DNA of 21,895 bases from Spirochaetia bacterium (GTDB lineage: Bacteria; Spirochaetota; Spirochaetia; Sphaerochaetales; Sphaerochaetaceae), in assembly GCA_009929055.1 (NCBI GenBank), contig SABI01000013.1:1-21895 (forward strand). The letters run 5' to 3'. The position numbers and the translations under genes were made by a program. The first letter of the stretch is position 1. Every line of letters starts with the position of its first letter. Of the stretch, positions 14,886 through 21,895 are shown piece by piece. Under the pieces are notes generated by a model. The model had not been told where the DNA came from, searched no databases, and saw only the letters and a list, made by a program, of their open reading frames with translations.

Positions 14886-16175
14886 CTAAAAAACTTCACT
14901 TGCTGCTTGATAGACAATTCTTAGTAAATCTTCAATATCACCAAGGTCGGTACTACTAAAGGCAAGTCTCAAGAAGGAGTTCTTAATAGATATTGTCCCT
15001 ACTTCATATTTATCGAGTAGATAGAGTCTTAGTTTTTCAGCATCTCCTTTACAGGTAAATGACATGAAGTATCCTGAGTTAAAAGGAAGTGGGGTCAAAT
15101 ATTCATTCCCTCTATAGGCTGCTAATGATTTTTTAAGAAGATTATAACGAACTCTCATCTTCTCAACCCCAGCTTTCTTTTCTTCTAAGTAGGTAGGGCT
15201 TTGCATTGCAGCGAATAAAATAGATTGAGCAGGTTTTGAGCAAGAACTTACATCCCCTCGGATTGCTCCCATCGTTTTCTTTACTAAAGCTTCATAATGG
15301 TCATTAGTTAATCCTTTGCTATTGTAAGTGAGGAATCCTACTCTAAAGCCCCATACCATTTCTTCTTTTGTTGCTGCGTCTCCTTTGACTGTGAGGATAT
15401 TTTCATGAGCGTCACAAAGAAGGGAGAAGAGAGATTCTCTACACACATTTTCTTCGAAGAAGAGGCCAAAGTAAGCATCATCTGTAAAAATGAGAAGTTT
15501 TTTCCCACTTTCAGCTTTTTTAATTAACATATCAACAAGTTCTTTTGCTTCTGTTTTTGTTGGGGTATAGCCAGTAGGGTTGTTTGGGAAGTTAAGAATG
15601 AGCGAGACTTTGTTCCCTTTTGCATCTTGAATTGCTTGGCTAAATCCTTCTATGTTAAGGCCATTATCTTCATTGAAAAGAGGTGTGGTGATAGTTACAG
15701 CTTCTCTTTGTTCACTAAAGATAAGGTTATAGTTTCCCCAATAGAAATCGGGAACAATAACCTCATCACCTTTATCGAGGAAGAGAGAGAATGCGATACT
15801 TATTGCATGGGTGAGACCCGAAGTTACAACAGGAAGGCTTGTAAGCTTTCCATTCATTGTTGGATTCTTTCTCATCATTTCTTGGAGCCAGACTTTTCTT
15901 AGTCCCATATCACCTGCAGTAGGGGCATAGGGGAAAATATCATTAACGGCAAGGTTGTTAGTGAATCCATGAAGGACTGATGGGATATGTAATGCGTCAT
16001 TATGTTCAGTTGCGATGCCAATGGTTGCATTGTATAGCTTAGCTTTTTCTTTTGCTTCTGCTGACTGGCTAATAATTCCTTTGGGGAAATACATTCTCTT
16101 ACCATAATCACTTAATAATTGTGAAATAATGGTTCCTTCTAATACACTGTTAAGATCTTTTGCTAATGGATTCAT
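14886..16175 (-). CDS. Class I/II PLP-dependent aminotransferase
   Basis: A fold-type I aminotransferase of 429 residues. NFPNNPTG at 195-202 and DDAYFG at 232-237 form the cofactor pocket; K270 in DAATKEE is the probable PLP lysine and R278 in WGFRVGF binds the PLP phosphate. The N-terminus is longer than in AspC-type enzymes and has the unusual ATIGIATEHND stretch, placing it in an uncharacterised branch; the amino acid substrate is not evident. AAGGAG lies six bases before the ATG. Probably monocistronic, with the terminator downstream. Confidence 0.88.
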   Translation of the reverse strand: MNPLAKDLNSVLEGTIISQLLSDYGKRMYFPKGIISQSAEAKEKAKLYNATIGIATEHNDALHIPSVLHGFTNNLAVNDIFPYAPTAGDMGLRKVWLQEMMRKNPTMNGKLTSLPVVTSGLTHAISIAFSLFLDKGDEVIVPDFYWGNYNLIFSEQREAVTITTPLFNEDNGLNIEGFSQAIQDAKGNKVSLILNFPNNPTGYTPTKTEAKELVDMLIKKAESGKKLLIFTDDAYFGLFFEENVCRESLFSLLCDAHENILTVKGDAATKEEMVWGFRVGFLTYNSKGLTNDHYEALVKKTMGAIRGDVSSCSKPAQSILFAAMQSPTYLEEKKAGVEKMRVRYNLLKKSLAAYRGNEYLTPLPFNSGYFMSFTCKGDAEKLRLYLLDKYEVGTISIKNSFLRLAFSSTDLGDIEDLLRIVYQAASEVF

Positions 16176-16242
16176 ACAATGCTCCTTTTTCTTTTGTTCT
16201 TCTCAATCATCATACAGGGAGAAACTACTTTAGTGAAGAATA

Positions 16243-16248
16243 ATTATA
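16243..16248 (-). promoter_or_regulatory. Candidate -10 box of the aminotransferase gene
   Basis: A perfect TATAAT on the minus strand, predicting a start near 16236 and a leader of about 60 bases. The matching -35 position reads AATAGA, a poor fit, so an activator or an extended contact may be needed. Confidence 0.35.
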
Positions 16249-16316
16249 CATCTTTCTTATCGATATCTATTTAAAGAGTTGACCAGAAAGATTCTTCAAC
16301 GGTATGGTAGGTGAAT

Positions 16317-17063
16317 ATGAATGAGACTAACTTTACCACTATATTTTTTGATCTTGATGGAACTCTGCTTCCTTTTGAAGAGAGCACTTTCATGGAAGGA
16401 TACATTTCTCTCTTTGCTTTAAAATGTCAACAATTAGGAATTGATGAAGAAGTAGGAATAAGTGCCCTGTTTCTTGGATTAGAGGCAATGAGAGTTAATG
16501 ATGGAGTGCACACGAACGAGAGGGTCTTTTGGGATATGTTTTTCTCAGTAGTAGGAGAATATAAAGAAGAAATATTTAATTCCTTTATAGAGTTCTATTC
16601 AGTTGAGTTTCCCTCCCTCATTGCAACAACCTATCCTTCTTCACTTGCAAACAAAATAGTCCAAGAAGCTAAATCAAAAGGATATCGACTTGTACTTGCT
16701 ACCACTCCAGTATTTCCACGAAGAGGAACATTGGAGAGAATGAAGTGGGCTGGGTTAGACCCTTATGACTTCGAAATTATTACTACCTACGAAGATTATT
16801 CATTTACAAAACCCCATCTTGGGTACTATAACCAAATTCTTAGTGAAATGGGGGTGAAAGGTGAAGAAGTTCTCATGATAGGGAATGATATTAGTGCTGA
16901 TGGCGCTATTGCTGAAACTGGCGCTCGATGTGTATTCGTAGCAGACCATCTTATTAACCAAGAAGAGGTAGATATTAGTGATGCTGAAATCTATTCTCTT
17001 AATGGATTATATGATTTTATTAAACAACTACCAAATATAGAGAAAAAGGATCGTTTACTATGA
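16317..17063 (+). CDS. HAD-family hydrolase
   Basis: A cytoplasmic HAD phosphatase of 248 residues. Motif I D12-L-D14-G-T, motif II T129/T130 in LATTPVF, motif III K165 in SFTKPHLGYY and motif IV GND191ISADG are intact, with an alpha-helical cap between residues 20 and 100. The substrate is not predictable. I chose the ATG at 16317; a GTG at 16311 in the same frame is possible because AGGTG is only three bases from the ATG. The stop overlaps the start of the EamA gene (ATGA), so the two are translationally coupled. Confidence 0.87.
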   Translation: MNETNFTTIFFDLDGTLLPFEESTFMEGYISLFALKCQQLGIDEEVGISALFLGLEAMRVNDGVHTNERVFWDMFFSVVGEYKEEIFNSFIEFYSVEFPSLIATTYPSSLANKIVQEAKSKGYRLVLATTPVFPRRGTLERMKWAGLDPYDFEIITTYEDYSFTKPHLGYYNQILSEMGVKGEEVLMIGNDISADGAIAETGARCVFVADHLINQEEVDISDAEIYSLNGLYDFIKQLPNIEKKDRLL

Positions 17064-17989
17064 AAGAGCTTTCACAAAAAGAATCTATCTTAAAGAAACC
17101 ATTAGTAGCCTATTCTCTTGCTGTATTCTGTACCCTACTATGGGGGAGTGCTTTTCCTTCTATCAAATTAGGGTACCAGCTATTTAATGTTGCCCAGCAA
17201 GATGTTCCTTCAATTATTGCTTTTGCCGGTTCTAGGTTCACTCTTGCAGGAATTCTTGTCCTTATTATGCGTCTTTTCTTGAGAGCAGGTAGTGATAAAA
17301 ATCATCTTAGTGTGAAGCAGTGGAGTCAAATTGGTTTGTTAGGCCTTCTTCAGACAACTGCTGTGTATATATTTTTCTATATATCTCTCTCATATACAAC
17401 TGGAGCTAAAGGGGCAATTCTCAATTCACTATCAGTCTTCTTTAGTGCAATACTTGCCCATTTCTTTTTTAGTAATGATAAAATATCTCGCACTAAACTT
17501 ATTGGAATTCTATTAGGATTTGTGGCTGTTATTCTTGTGAACTATGAAGTTGGCTTTGGGTTTGACTTCTCCTTGAAAGGGGAAGGTTTCATGATTATTG
17601 CAACTATATTTGTCTCACTAGCTTTTATTGTTAGTAAACGTCTTACTAAATTCGCAGACCCAATGCTTATTGCAGGAAGTCAATTAGCTTTTGGTGGACT
17701 AATTCTCCTCATTATTGGTCTCTCTTTTGGGGGATCTTTCCCGAAAGGTCCTTTTAAAGCATATTTGTTGTTGCTCTATTTAGCAAGTTTATCTGCAATT
17801 GCCTTTTCTGTGTGGACGAGTTTATTGAAGTACCACAATGTAAGTACTATCACTGTCTACAACTTTCTTGTCCCAGTTGTTGGAACTTTTTTATCGGTTG
17901 TTATCTTAGGTGAAAAAGTGTTCCAAATCCAATACCTCATAGCCCTTCCATTAGTAGCTATCGGAATCTATATCGTAAACAAAGAATAA
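17060..17989 (+). CDS. EamA/DMT-family transporter
   Basis: An inner-membrane protein of 309 residues with ten predicted helices in two EamA repeats (about 12-160 and 170-305). CTLLWGSAFPSIKLG in the first helix and the LGEKVFQIQYLIALPLVAIG ending of the second repeat are typical of the drug/metabolite transporter superfamily. Members export amino acids, purines or small metabolites; substrate unknown. Four-base overlap with the HAD gene. The palindrome in front of etfB starts at its last stop-codon base. Confidence 0.9.
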   Translation: MKELSQKESILKKPLVAYSLAVFCTLLWGSAFPSIKLGYQLFNVAQQDVPSIIAFAGSRFTLAGILVLIMRLFLRAGSDKNHLSVKQWSQIGLLGLLQTTAVYIFFYISLSYTTGAKGAILNSLSVFFSAILAHFFFSNDKISRTKLIGILLGFVAVILVNYEVGFGFDFSLKGEGFMIIATIFVSLAFIVSKRLTKFADPMLIAGSQLAFGGLILLIIGLSFGGSFPKGPFKAYLLLLYLASLSAIAFSVWTSLLKYHNVSTITVYNFLVPVVGTFLSVVILGEKVFQIQYLIALPLVAIGIYIVNKE

Positions 17990-18020
17990 AAAGTTGACCA
18001 CGGTCAACTTTTAGTTGACC
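17989..18020 (+). promoter_or_regulatory. Probable TetR operator in front of etfB
   Basis: AAAGTTGACC (17990-17999) and GGTCAACTTT (18002-18011) are perfect 10-bp inverted arms separated by AC; one more A-T pair extends each arm. A third half-site, AGTTGACC, follows at 18013-18020 in direct orientation. A two-base loop makes a hairpin unfavourable, and the symmetric form is typical of TetR-family operators. The obvious regulator is the TetR gene that ends this operon. Confidence 0.65.
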
Positions 18021-18043
18021 TCTAGAATATCATAGTTTACTCT
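18015..18043 (+). promoter_or_regulatory. Candidate etfB operon promoter
   Basis: TTGACC (18015-18020) inside the third half-site and TACTCT (18038-18043) are 17 bases apart. The -10 is poor, but the overlap of -35 and half-site would let a bound repressor block RNA polymerase. Start predicted near 18050. Confidence 0.4.
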
Positions 18044-18071
18044 CATGAGATAAAGAGTCATGGGGGAAATT

Positions 18072-18890
18072 ATGGTAATTGTCGTTCCTATAAAGCAGGT
18101 ACCCGAAACAAGTAATGTTGTACTCGACCCGATTACTGGGGTAATGATACGAAGTAGCTCAAAAGCAATTCTAAATCCATTAGATTTATATGCAATTGAA
18201 AGCGCCCTTCAGATAAAAGAATCTAGAGGGGCAACTATTTATGCCATTTCAATGGGCCCATCTAGTGCAATTAAAGTTCTCAAAGAAGCAATTGCCATGG
18301 GGTGTGATGAAGGCCTTCTCCTTAGCGACAGAGCCTTCGCTGGCTCTGATACCTGGTCTACCTCATACACCTTAGCTAGTGCAATAAAAAAAATAGGAAA
18401 AGTTGATCTTATTATCACTGGAGAAAAAGCTACTGATGGAGATACTGGACAAGTGGGCCCTGAAATTGCTAGTTGGCTGAATCTTCCTGTTTCTACATAT
18501 ACCTCCCATATTCTGGAAGTAGAAGAAGGTTCGATTAAAGTAAAACGACTTATTGAAGAGGGCTACCAAACAGAAATCATCCAAACTCCTTGTCTCCTCA
18601 CAGTTCTTAAAGAGATTGCCTTTGTGAGACTTGCTACCCTCAAAGGGAAAAAGAGGGCTATGAATACCCCAATCCCTATATGGGGTGAAAAAGAGTTAGA
18701 GCTCGATTCATCTTATCTTGGTCTTAAGGGTTCCCCCACCAAAGTAGTGAAGATTGAACCAACAAAAGTTGCTCGTAGTCCCATAGTAGTAGAGGCGATA
18801 GAAGGAGAATCTGTTGTTAAGGGCGTTTCTTCCCTTATTGAATTTTTGCAAAGCAATAACGTCCTTACAAAGAGAGGCTTACATGAATGA
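18072..18890 (+). CDS. etfB: Electron transfer flavoprotein, beta subunit
   Basis: Small subunit of the FAD/nucleotide-binding ETF heterodimer. The 272-residue product begins MVIVVPIKQVPET, then LDPITGVMIR and ILNPLDLYAIESAL, and has TDGDTGQVGPE at 121-131, the nucleotide-binding loop as found in anaerobe ETFs tied to electron bifurcation or confurcation. I chose the ATG at 18072, not 18060, because GGGGGA then stands six bases upstream and the family start aligns. Overlaps etfA by eight bases. Confidence 0.94.
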   Translation: MVIVVPIKQVPETSNVVLDPITGVMIRSSSKAILNPLDLYAIESALQIKESRGATIYAISMGPSSAIKVLKEAIAMGCDEGLLLSDRAFAGSDTWSTSYTLASAIKKIGKVDLIITGEKATDGDTGQVGPEIASWLNLPVSTYTSHILEVEEGSIKVKRLIEEGYQTEIIQTPCLLTVLKEIAFVRLATLKGKKRAMNTPIPIWGEKELELDSSYLGLKGSPTKVVKIEPTKVARSPIVVEAIEGESVVKGVSSLIEFLQSNNVLTKRGLHE

Positions 18891-19890
18891 TGTCTGGATT
18901 TTAGCTGAACACACTAATGGTGTTATAAAAGAAGTAACGTATGAGCTGCTGAGTTGGGGTAGATCCTTAGCAGATGAGCTAGGTAAGTCACTCGTCTCTG
19001 TTTTACTCTCTTCCCATACTTCAGATGAAGATCTTACCTCTCTTATCGCTATGGGCTCTGATTCTATTCTCTATGTAGAAGATGACTCTTTAAGATACGC
19101 TGATTGTATAAGATATTCTACCGTTCTTAAGGATCTTGTTGAAAAAGAAAAACCCCAAATATTTTTAGCTTCAGCTACTACTACAGGAAGAACTATTATG
19201 CCCTACCTTGCAGTAAAAATAGGCTCTGGTCTTACTGCTGACTGCACTGAACTTTCAATTGAAAAAGAGAGTAAATTACTCCTTCAAACTCGTCCTGCTA
19301 TTGGTGGAAATATTATGGCGACAATAAAAAGTCCCAACCATACACCTCAAATGGCAACACTCAGACCCAAGTCAAAGAAGCCTTTACCTCGAGATACCTC
19401 AAGAAATGGAAATATTGAGAAGATTGACTTTGATACCACATCAATAGTCTCTCATGTTGAGGTCTTAGGTATAGAAGAGCTTGTTGATGACCAAGGGGCC
19501 ATTGAAGAAGCGGCCATTGTTGTCTCTGGTGGCAAAGGATTAAAGAAAAAAGATAATTTTGTGTTAATTCATCAACTAGCTCACCTGTTAGGGGCAAAAG
19601 TAGGAGCCTCAAGAGAAGCTGTTGATAGAGGATGGATAGGATACTCTCATCAAGTTGGTCTTTCTGGCAAAACAATCTCTCCTGAACTCTATATGGCTAT
19701 AGGAATTTCAGGGGCTGTGCAGCACCTTGCTGGAATAAAAACTGCGTCACATATAGTTTCAATAAATAGTGATAAAAATGAACCAATTATACAGATTTCT
19801 GACTTTGCCCTTGTAGGGGATTTGTTTGTAATTATAGAAGAATTAAAGAGGCAACTTGCCCAAAGAGAGGTTCAAGATGACTCATTATAA
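18883..19890 (+). CDS. etfA: Electron transfer flavoprotein, alpha subunit
   Basis: The 335-residue alpha subunit. VVSGGKGL at 213-220, GASREAVDRGW at 241-251 and ISPELYMAIGISGAVQH at 265-281 are the FAD-binding signatures. The start is the ATG at 18883, overlapping etfB; the frame is open further upstream but family alignment begins MNDVWILAEH. It lacks the N-terminal ferredoxin-like domain present in some clostridial lactate-dehydrogenase ETFs. AGAGAGGC serves as ribosome binding site. Overlaps the next gene by 14 bases. Confidence 0.95.
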   Translation: MNDVWILAEHTNGVIKEVTYELLSWGRSLADELGKSLVSVLLSSHTSDEDLTSLIAMGSDSILYVEDDSLRYADCIRYSTVLKDLVEKEKPQIFLASATTTGRTIMPYLAVKIGSGLTADCTELSIEKESKLLLQTRPAIGGNIMATIKSPNHTPQMATLRPKSKKPLPRDTSRNGNIEKIDFDTTSIVSHVEVLGIEELVDDQGAIEEAAIVVSGGKGLKKKDNFVLIHQLAHLLGAKVGASREAVDRGWIGYSHQVGLSGKTISPELYMAIGISGAVQHLAGIKTASHIVSINSDKNEPIIQISDFALVGDLFVIIEELKRQLAQREVQDDSL

Positions 19891-21295
19891 TCGAGTAACA
19901 AAAGAGATAGTAGAGGAGCTCATTAACGCTCTTGGCCCTTATAACGTCATTATAGACTCAGAGAAGATGGAGATTTATTCTCACGATGAGACGAGTATTG
20001 AACACTACGCCCATATGCCTGAAGTTGTAGTAATGCCACAAAGTAGTGAACAAGTAGCTTCAGTTATGCGTATTGCTACAAAGTATATTATCCCTGTAAC
20101 TCCAAGGGGAGCTGGCTCTGGGTTAAGTGGAGGGGCTATTCCTATCTATGGTGGAATTCTTTTATCTGTTGAAAGAATGAACCGAATTATTGAAATAGAT
20201 AAAGAGAATTTAGCTGTAACATGTGAAAGTGGAATTATTACGAATGATTTAAATGAGAGCTTAAAGAAAGAGGGGCTTTTCTTTGCTGGCTATCCTATGA
20301 GTCTAGAAACATGTTTCCTAGGAGGCAATATTGCCGAAAACGCTGGTGGTGGAAGGGCGGTAAAATATGGGGTGACAGGAAGGTATGTCCTTGCCCTCAC
20401 CGTTGTCACTCCTAGTGGTGAAATAGTTCATCTAGGGGGAAAAATTACAAAGGATGTTAGTGGATACGACTTAAAACAGCTCTATATTGGCTCTGAAGGA
20501 ACCTTGGGAATTATTACTGAAGCTACTATTAAACTTCTTGGCTTACCTAATGCAAAATCAGATTTACTCGTTCCTTTCAAAACTGCCCAAGAGGCGATAA
20601 GTGCAGTCTCTGTTATTATGAGGGATGGAATTATTCCAACAAGCATTGAATTTATGGACGGCCCATCAATACAGATGTCGATGGACTATCTTAATGAACA
20701 TCTCCCTATAAAAGGTGTTGGAGCGATGCTTCTTATTGAAATTGACGGAACAGATGAAGCAACTGTCGAGCGAGAGTTACTCAGAGTTGGTCAGTTATGT
20801 GAAGACAATGGTGCTATGGAAGTTTATATTGCCGAAGATTTTTATACTCAAGAGCGTATTTGGGCAGTAAGACGCAATATTGCTGAAGCGATTAAAATCT
20901 ACTCACCAATTCAAAGTCTCGAAGATATTGTAGTTCCTATTGCCTCAATTGCCAAAGTACTTCCTGAGCTCGATAGATTAAGTGAAGCTCATCATGTAAA
21001 GATTGTCTGTTATGGGCATGCTGGAGATGGGAATCTCCATGCAACAATTATTAAACATCCCTCTGATACAATGGAGTATTGGGATAGAATTGAGCCAGTT
21101 GTCCTTAAAGAACTCTACCATTTTATTGTCTATTCTTTAGGGGGAAAGATAAGTGGAGAACATGGAATTGGGTTAAAAAGAAGAGGGTTTCTTAAGGAAA
21201 CAATGGAGGAGAGTGAATACAATCTGTGTATTACTCTCAAAAAGGCTTTTGATCCATTGATGATAATGAACCCAGGGAAGATTATTGACCTATGA
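19877..21295 (+). CDS. FAD-linked oxidase, GlcD/lactate dehydrogenase type
   Basis: A 472-residue flavoenzyme that oxidises a 2-hydroxy acid, probably D-lactate or glycolate. FAD_binding_4 domain with PRGAGSGLSGGAIP at 77-90, and FAD-oxidase C-terminal domain with CYGHAGDGNLH from C378 and SGEHGIGLKRR from S426. The direct link with etfBA resembles the Acetobacterium-type LctBCD lactate dehydrogenase, in which ETF passes electrons between NAD and ferredoxin. Start at ATG 19877 behind GAGAGG. The substrate is inferred; a close alternative is a glycolate or 2-hydroxyglutarate dehydrogenase. Confidence 0.92.
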   Translation: MTHYNRVTKEIVEELINALGPYNVIIDSEKMEIYSHDETSIEHYAHMPEVVVMPQSSEQVASVMRIATKYIIPVTPRGAGSGLSGGAIPIYGGILLSVERMNRIIEIDKENLAVTCESGIITNDLNESLKKEGLFFAGYPMSLETCFLGGNIAENAGGGRAVKYGVTGRYVLALTVVTPSGEIVHLGGKITKDVSGYDLKQLYIGSEGTLGIITEATIKLLGLPNAKSDLLVPFKTAQEAISAVSVIMRDGIIPTSIEFMDGPSIQMSMDYLNEHLPIKGVGAMLLIEIDGTDEATVERELLRVGQLCEDNGAMEVYIAEDFYTQERIWAVRRNIAEAIKIYSPIQSLEDIVVPIASIAKVLPELDRLSEAHHVKIVCYGHAGDGNLHATIIKHPSDTMEYWDRIEPVVLKELYHFIVYSLGGKISGEHGIGLKRRGFLKETMEESEYNLCITLKKAFDPLMIMNPGKIIDL

Positions 21296-21885
21296 AACAG
21301 ACTCAAACAAAAGGGGAAAAAACAAAGGAGACAATTTTTCAAAGTGCCCTGTTTCTTTTTAAGACTCAGGGATTTAGTGAAGTCACCATACAAGATATCA
21401 CTCATCATGCTGGTATTGCGAAAGGGAGTTTCTATACATATTTTTCAACAAAGAGTGATATCATAGTAAAGGAGTTTTGGTTAATAGATTCCTATTATAA
21501 AAGTATAGAAGAAGAAATCCTCAGTCTTGATAGTGCAAAAGAGAGATTACTCCAATTTACCCATAAACAAATGAGCTATGTAAGTGAAATAATTGGGGTA
21601 GATCTTTTAAAAATACTCTATGCTAATCAAGTAACTCAAGAGGGGAGAGAAAAAGTTATTATTGATAATAAACGATTCTGGCACTCGTTCATTGAAAGAA
21701 TCATGCAAGAAGGAATAGAGAAGAAAGAGATTACTTCAACCCTCGACTCTTACACATTAGCACTCTACTTTAATCGAGCAATGAGAGGACTGCTTCTTGA
21801 TTGGAATATTAGTTCAGGTTCTTTTGATCTTGTGAGGGAGAGTGAGAAATATTGTAAAGAGTTTATATTACAGACTTTTATTTAA
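21292..21885 (+). CDS. TetR/AcrR-family transcription regulator
   Basis: A 197-residue regulator with the standard N-terminal HTH (residues about 12-60): TIQDITHHAGIAKGSFYTYF is a textbook TetR recognition region. The helical C-terminal domain would bind an effector, perhaps an acyl-CoA or hydroxy acid. The ATG overlaps the TGA of the oxidase gene (ATGA), so it is translated as the last gene of the etfBA operon, and it probably represses the operon from the palindrome ahead of etfB. Complete: the stop lies ten bases before the window end. Confidence 0.93.
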   Translation: MKQTQTKGEKTKETIFQSALFLFKTQGFSEVTIQDITHHAGIAKGSFYTYFSTKSDIIVKEFWLIDSYYKSIEEEILSLDSAKERLLQFTHKQMSYVSEIIGVDLLKILYANQVTQEGREKVIIDNKRFWHSFIERIMQEGIEKKEITSTLDSYTLALYFNRAMRGLLLDWNISSGSFDLVRESEKYCKEFILQTFI

Positions 21886-21895
21886 CATATTAACT

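Noticed and set aside
15627..15902. 91-codon plus-strand frame inside the aminotransferase
   Set aside because: Shadow of the minus-strand aminotransferase gene, which has a complete set of PLP motifs.
17990..18012. Palindrome as intrinsic terminator of the EamA gene
   Set aside because: The loop would be only two bases and the following T run is four bases; the symmetry and extra half-site fit an operator better, though a minor terminator effect is not excluded.
18814..18882. Longer EtfA with 23 extra N-terminal residues
   Set aside because: The extension lies inside etfB coding sequence, does not resemble EtfA proteins and would lack the coupled start at 18883.

Overview
The window is an AT-rich stretch of chromosome from an anaerobic or facultatively anaerobic bacterium. 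Pyruvate formate-lyase with its oxygen-sensitive activase, an FNR-type iron-sulfur regulator and an EtfAB-linked flavin dehydrogenase all point to anoxic carbon metabolism. TGA is an ordinary stop codon (etfB, the glycolate/lactate oxidase-like gene and the HAD gene end in it). The single tRNA gene does not encode its CCA end. The lineage cannot be fixed from this evidence: a spirochaete or a low-GC Gram-positive-like anaerobe would both fit.

Left third (1-10.7 kb), mostly core genes: a short broken reading frame at the edge; a CBS-pair protein followed by an AEC-family carrier; a divergent Crp/Fnr regulator that carries FNR-like cysteines but a CRP-like recognition helix; then pflB-pflA. A perfect TTGTGA-N6-TCACAA box sits at the class II position (-41.5) relative to the inferred pfl start, so the regulator very probably controls pfl next door. 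A guanine/nucleoside deaminase follows, convergent with the sbcD-sbcC nuclease operon.

Middle (10.7-14.9 kb), an accessory or defence patch: a 503-aa Fic protein behind a very AT-rich promoter region, degenerate 23-bp tandem repeats, tRNA-Ala(CGC), and a decayed IS630-type transposase split in two. Between the two halves lies an AbiF/Abi_2 HEPN protein with its own structured small RNA, promoter and terminator. A 90-bp sequence (88 of 90 identical) is present at both sides of the AbiF segment, at the point where the transposase remnant is broken. The AbiF-RNA pair is the most interesting system in the window: a HEPN ribonuclease-like protein preceded by a strongly promoted ~50-nt RNA with a possible pseudoknot.

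Right third (14.9-21.9 kb), metabolism: an aminotransferase, divergent from a translationally coupled HAD phosphatase and EamA transporter pair, then a compact overlapping operon etfB-etfA-FAD oxidase-tetR. This looks like an EtfAB-dependent lactate or other 2-hydroxyacid dehydrogenase system with its own TetR regulator. A 22- to 24-bp perfect palindrome plus a third half-site that doubles as the -35 box lies directly in front of etfB and is the probable TetR operator.
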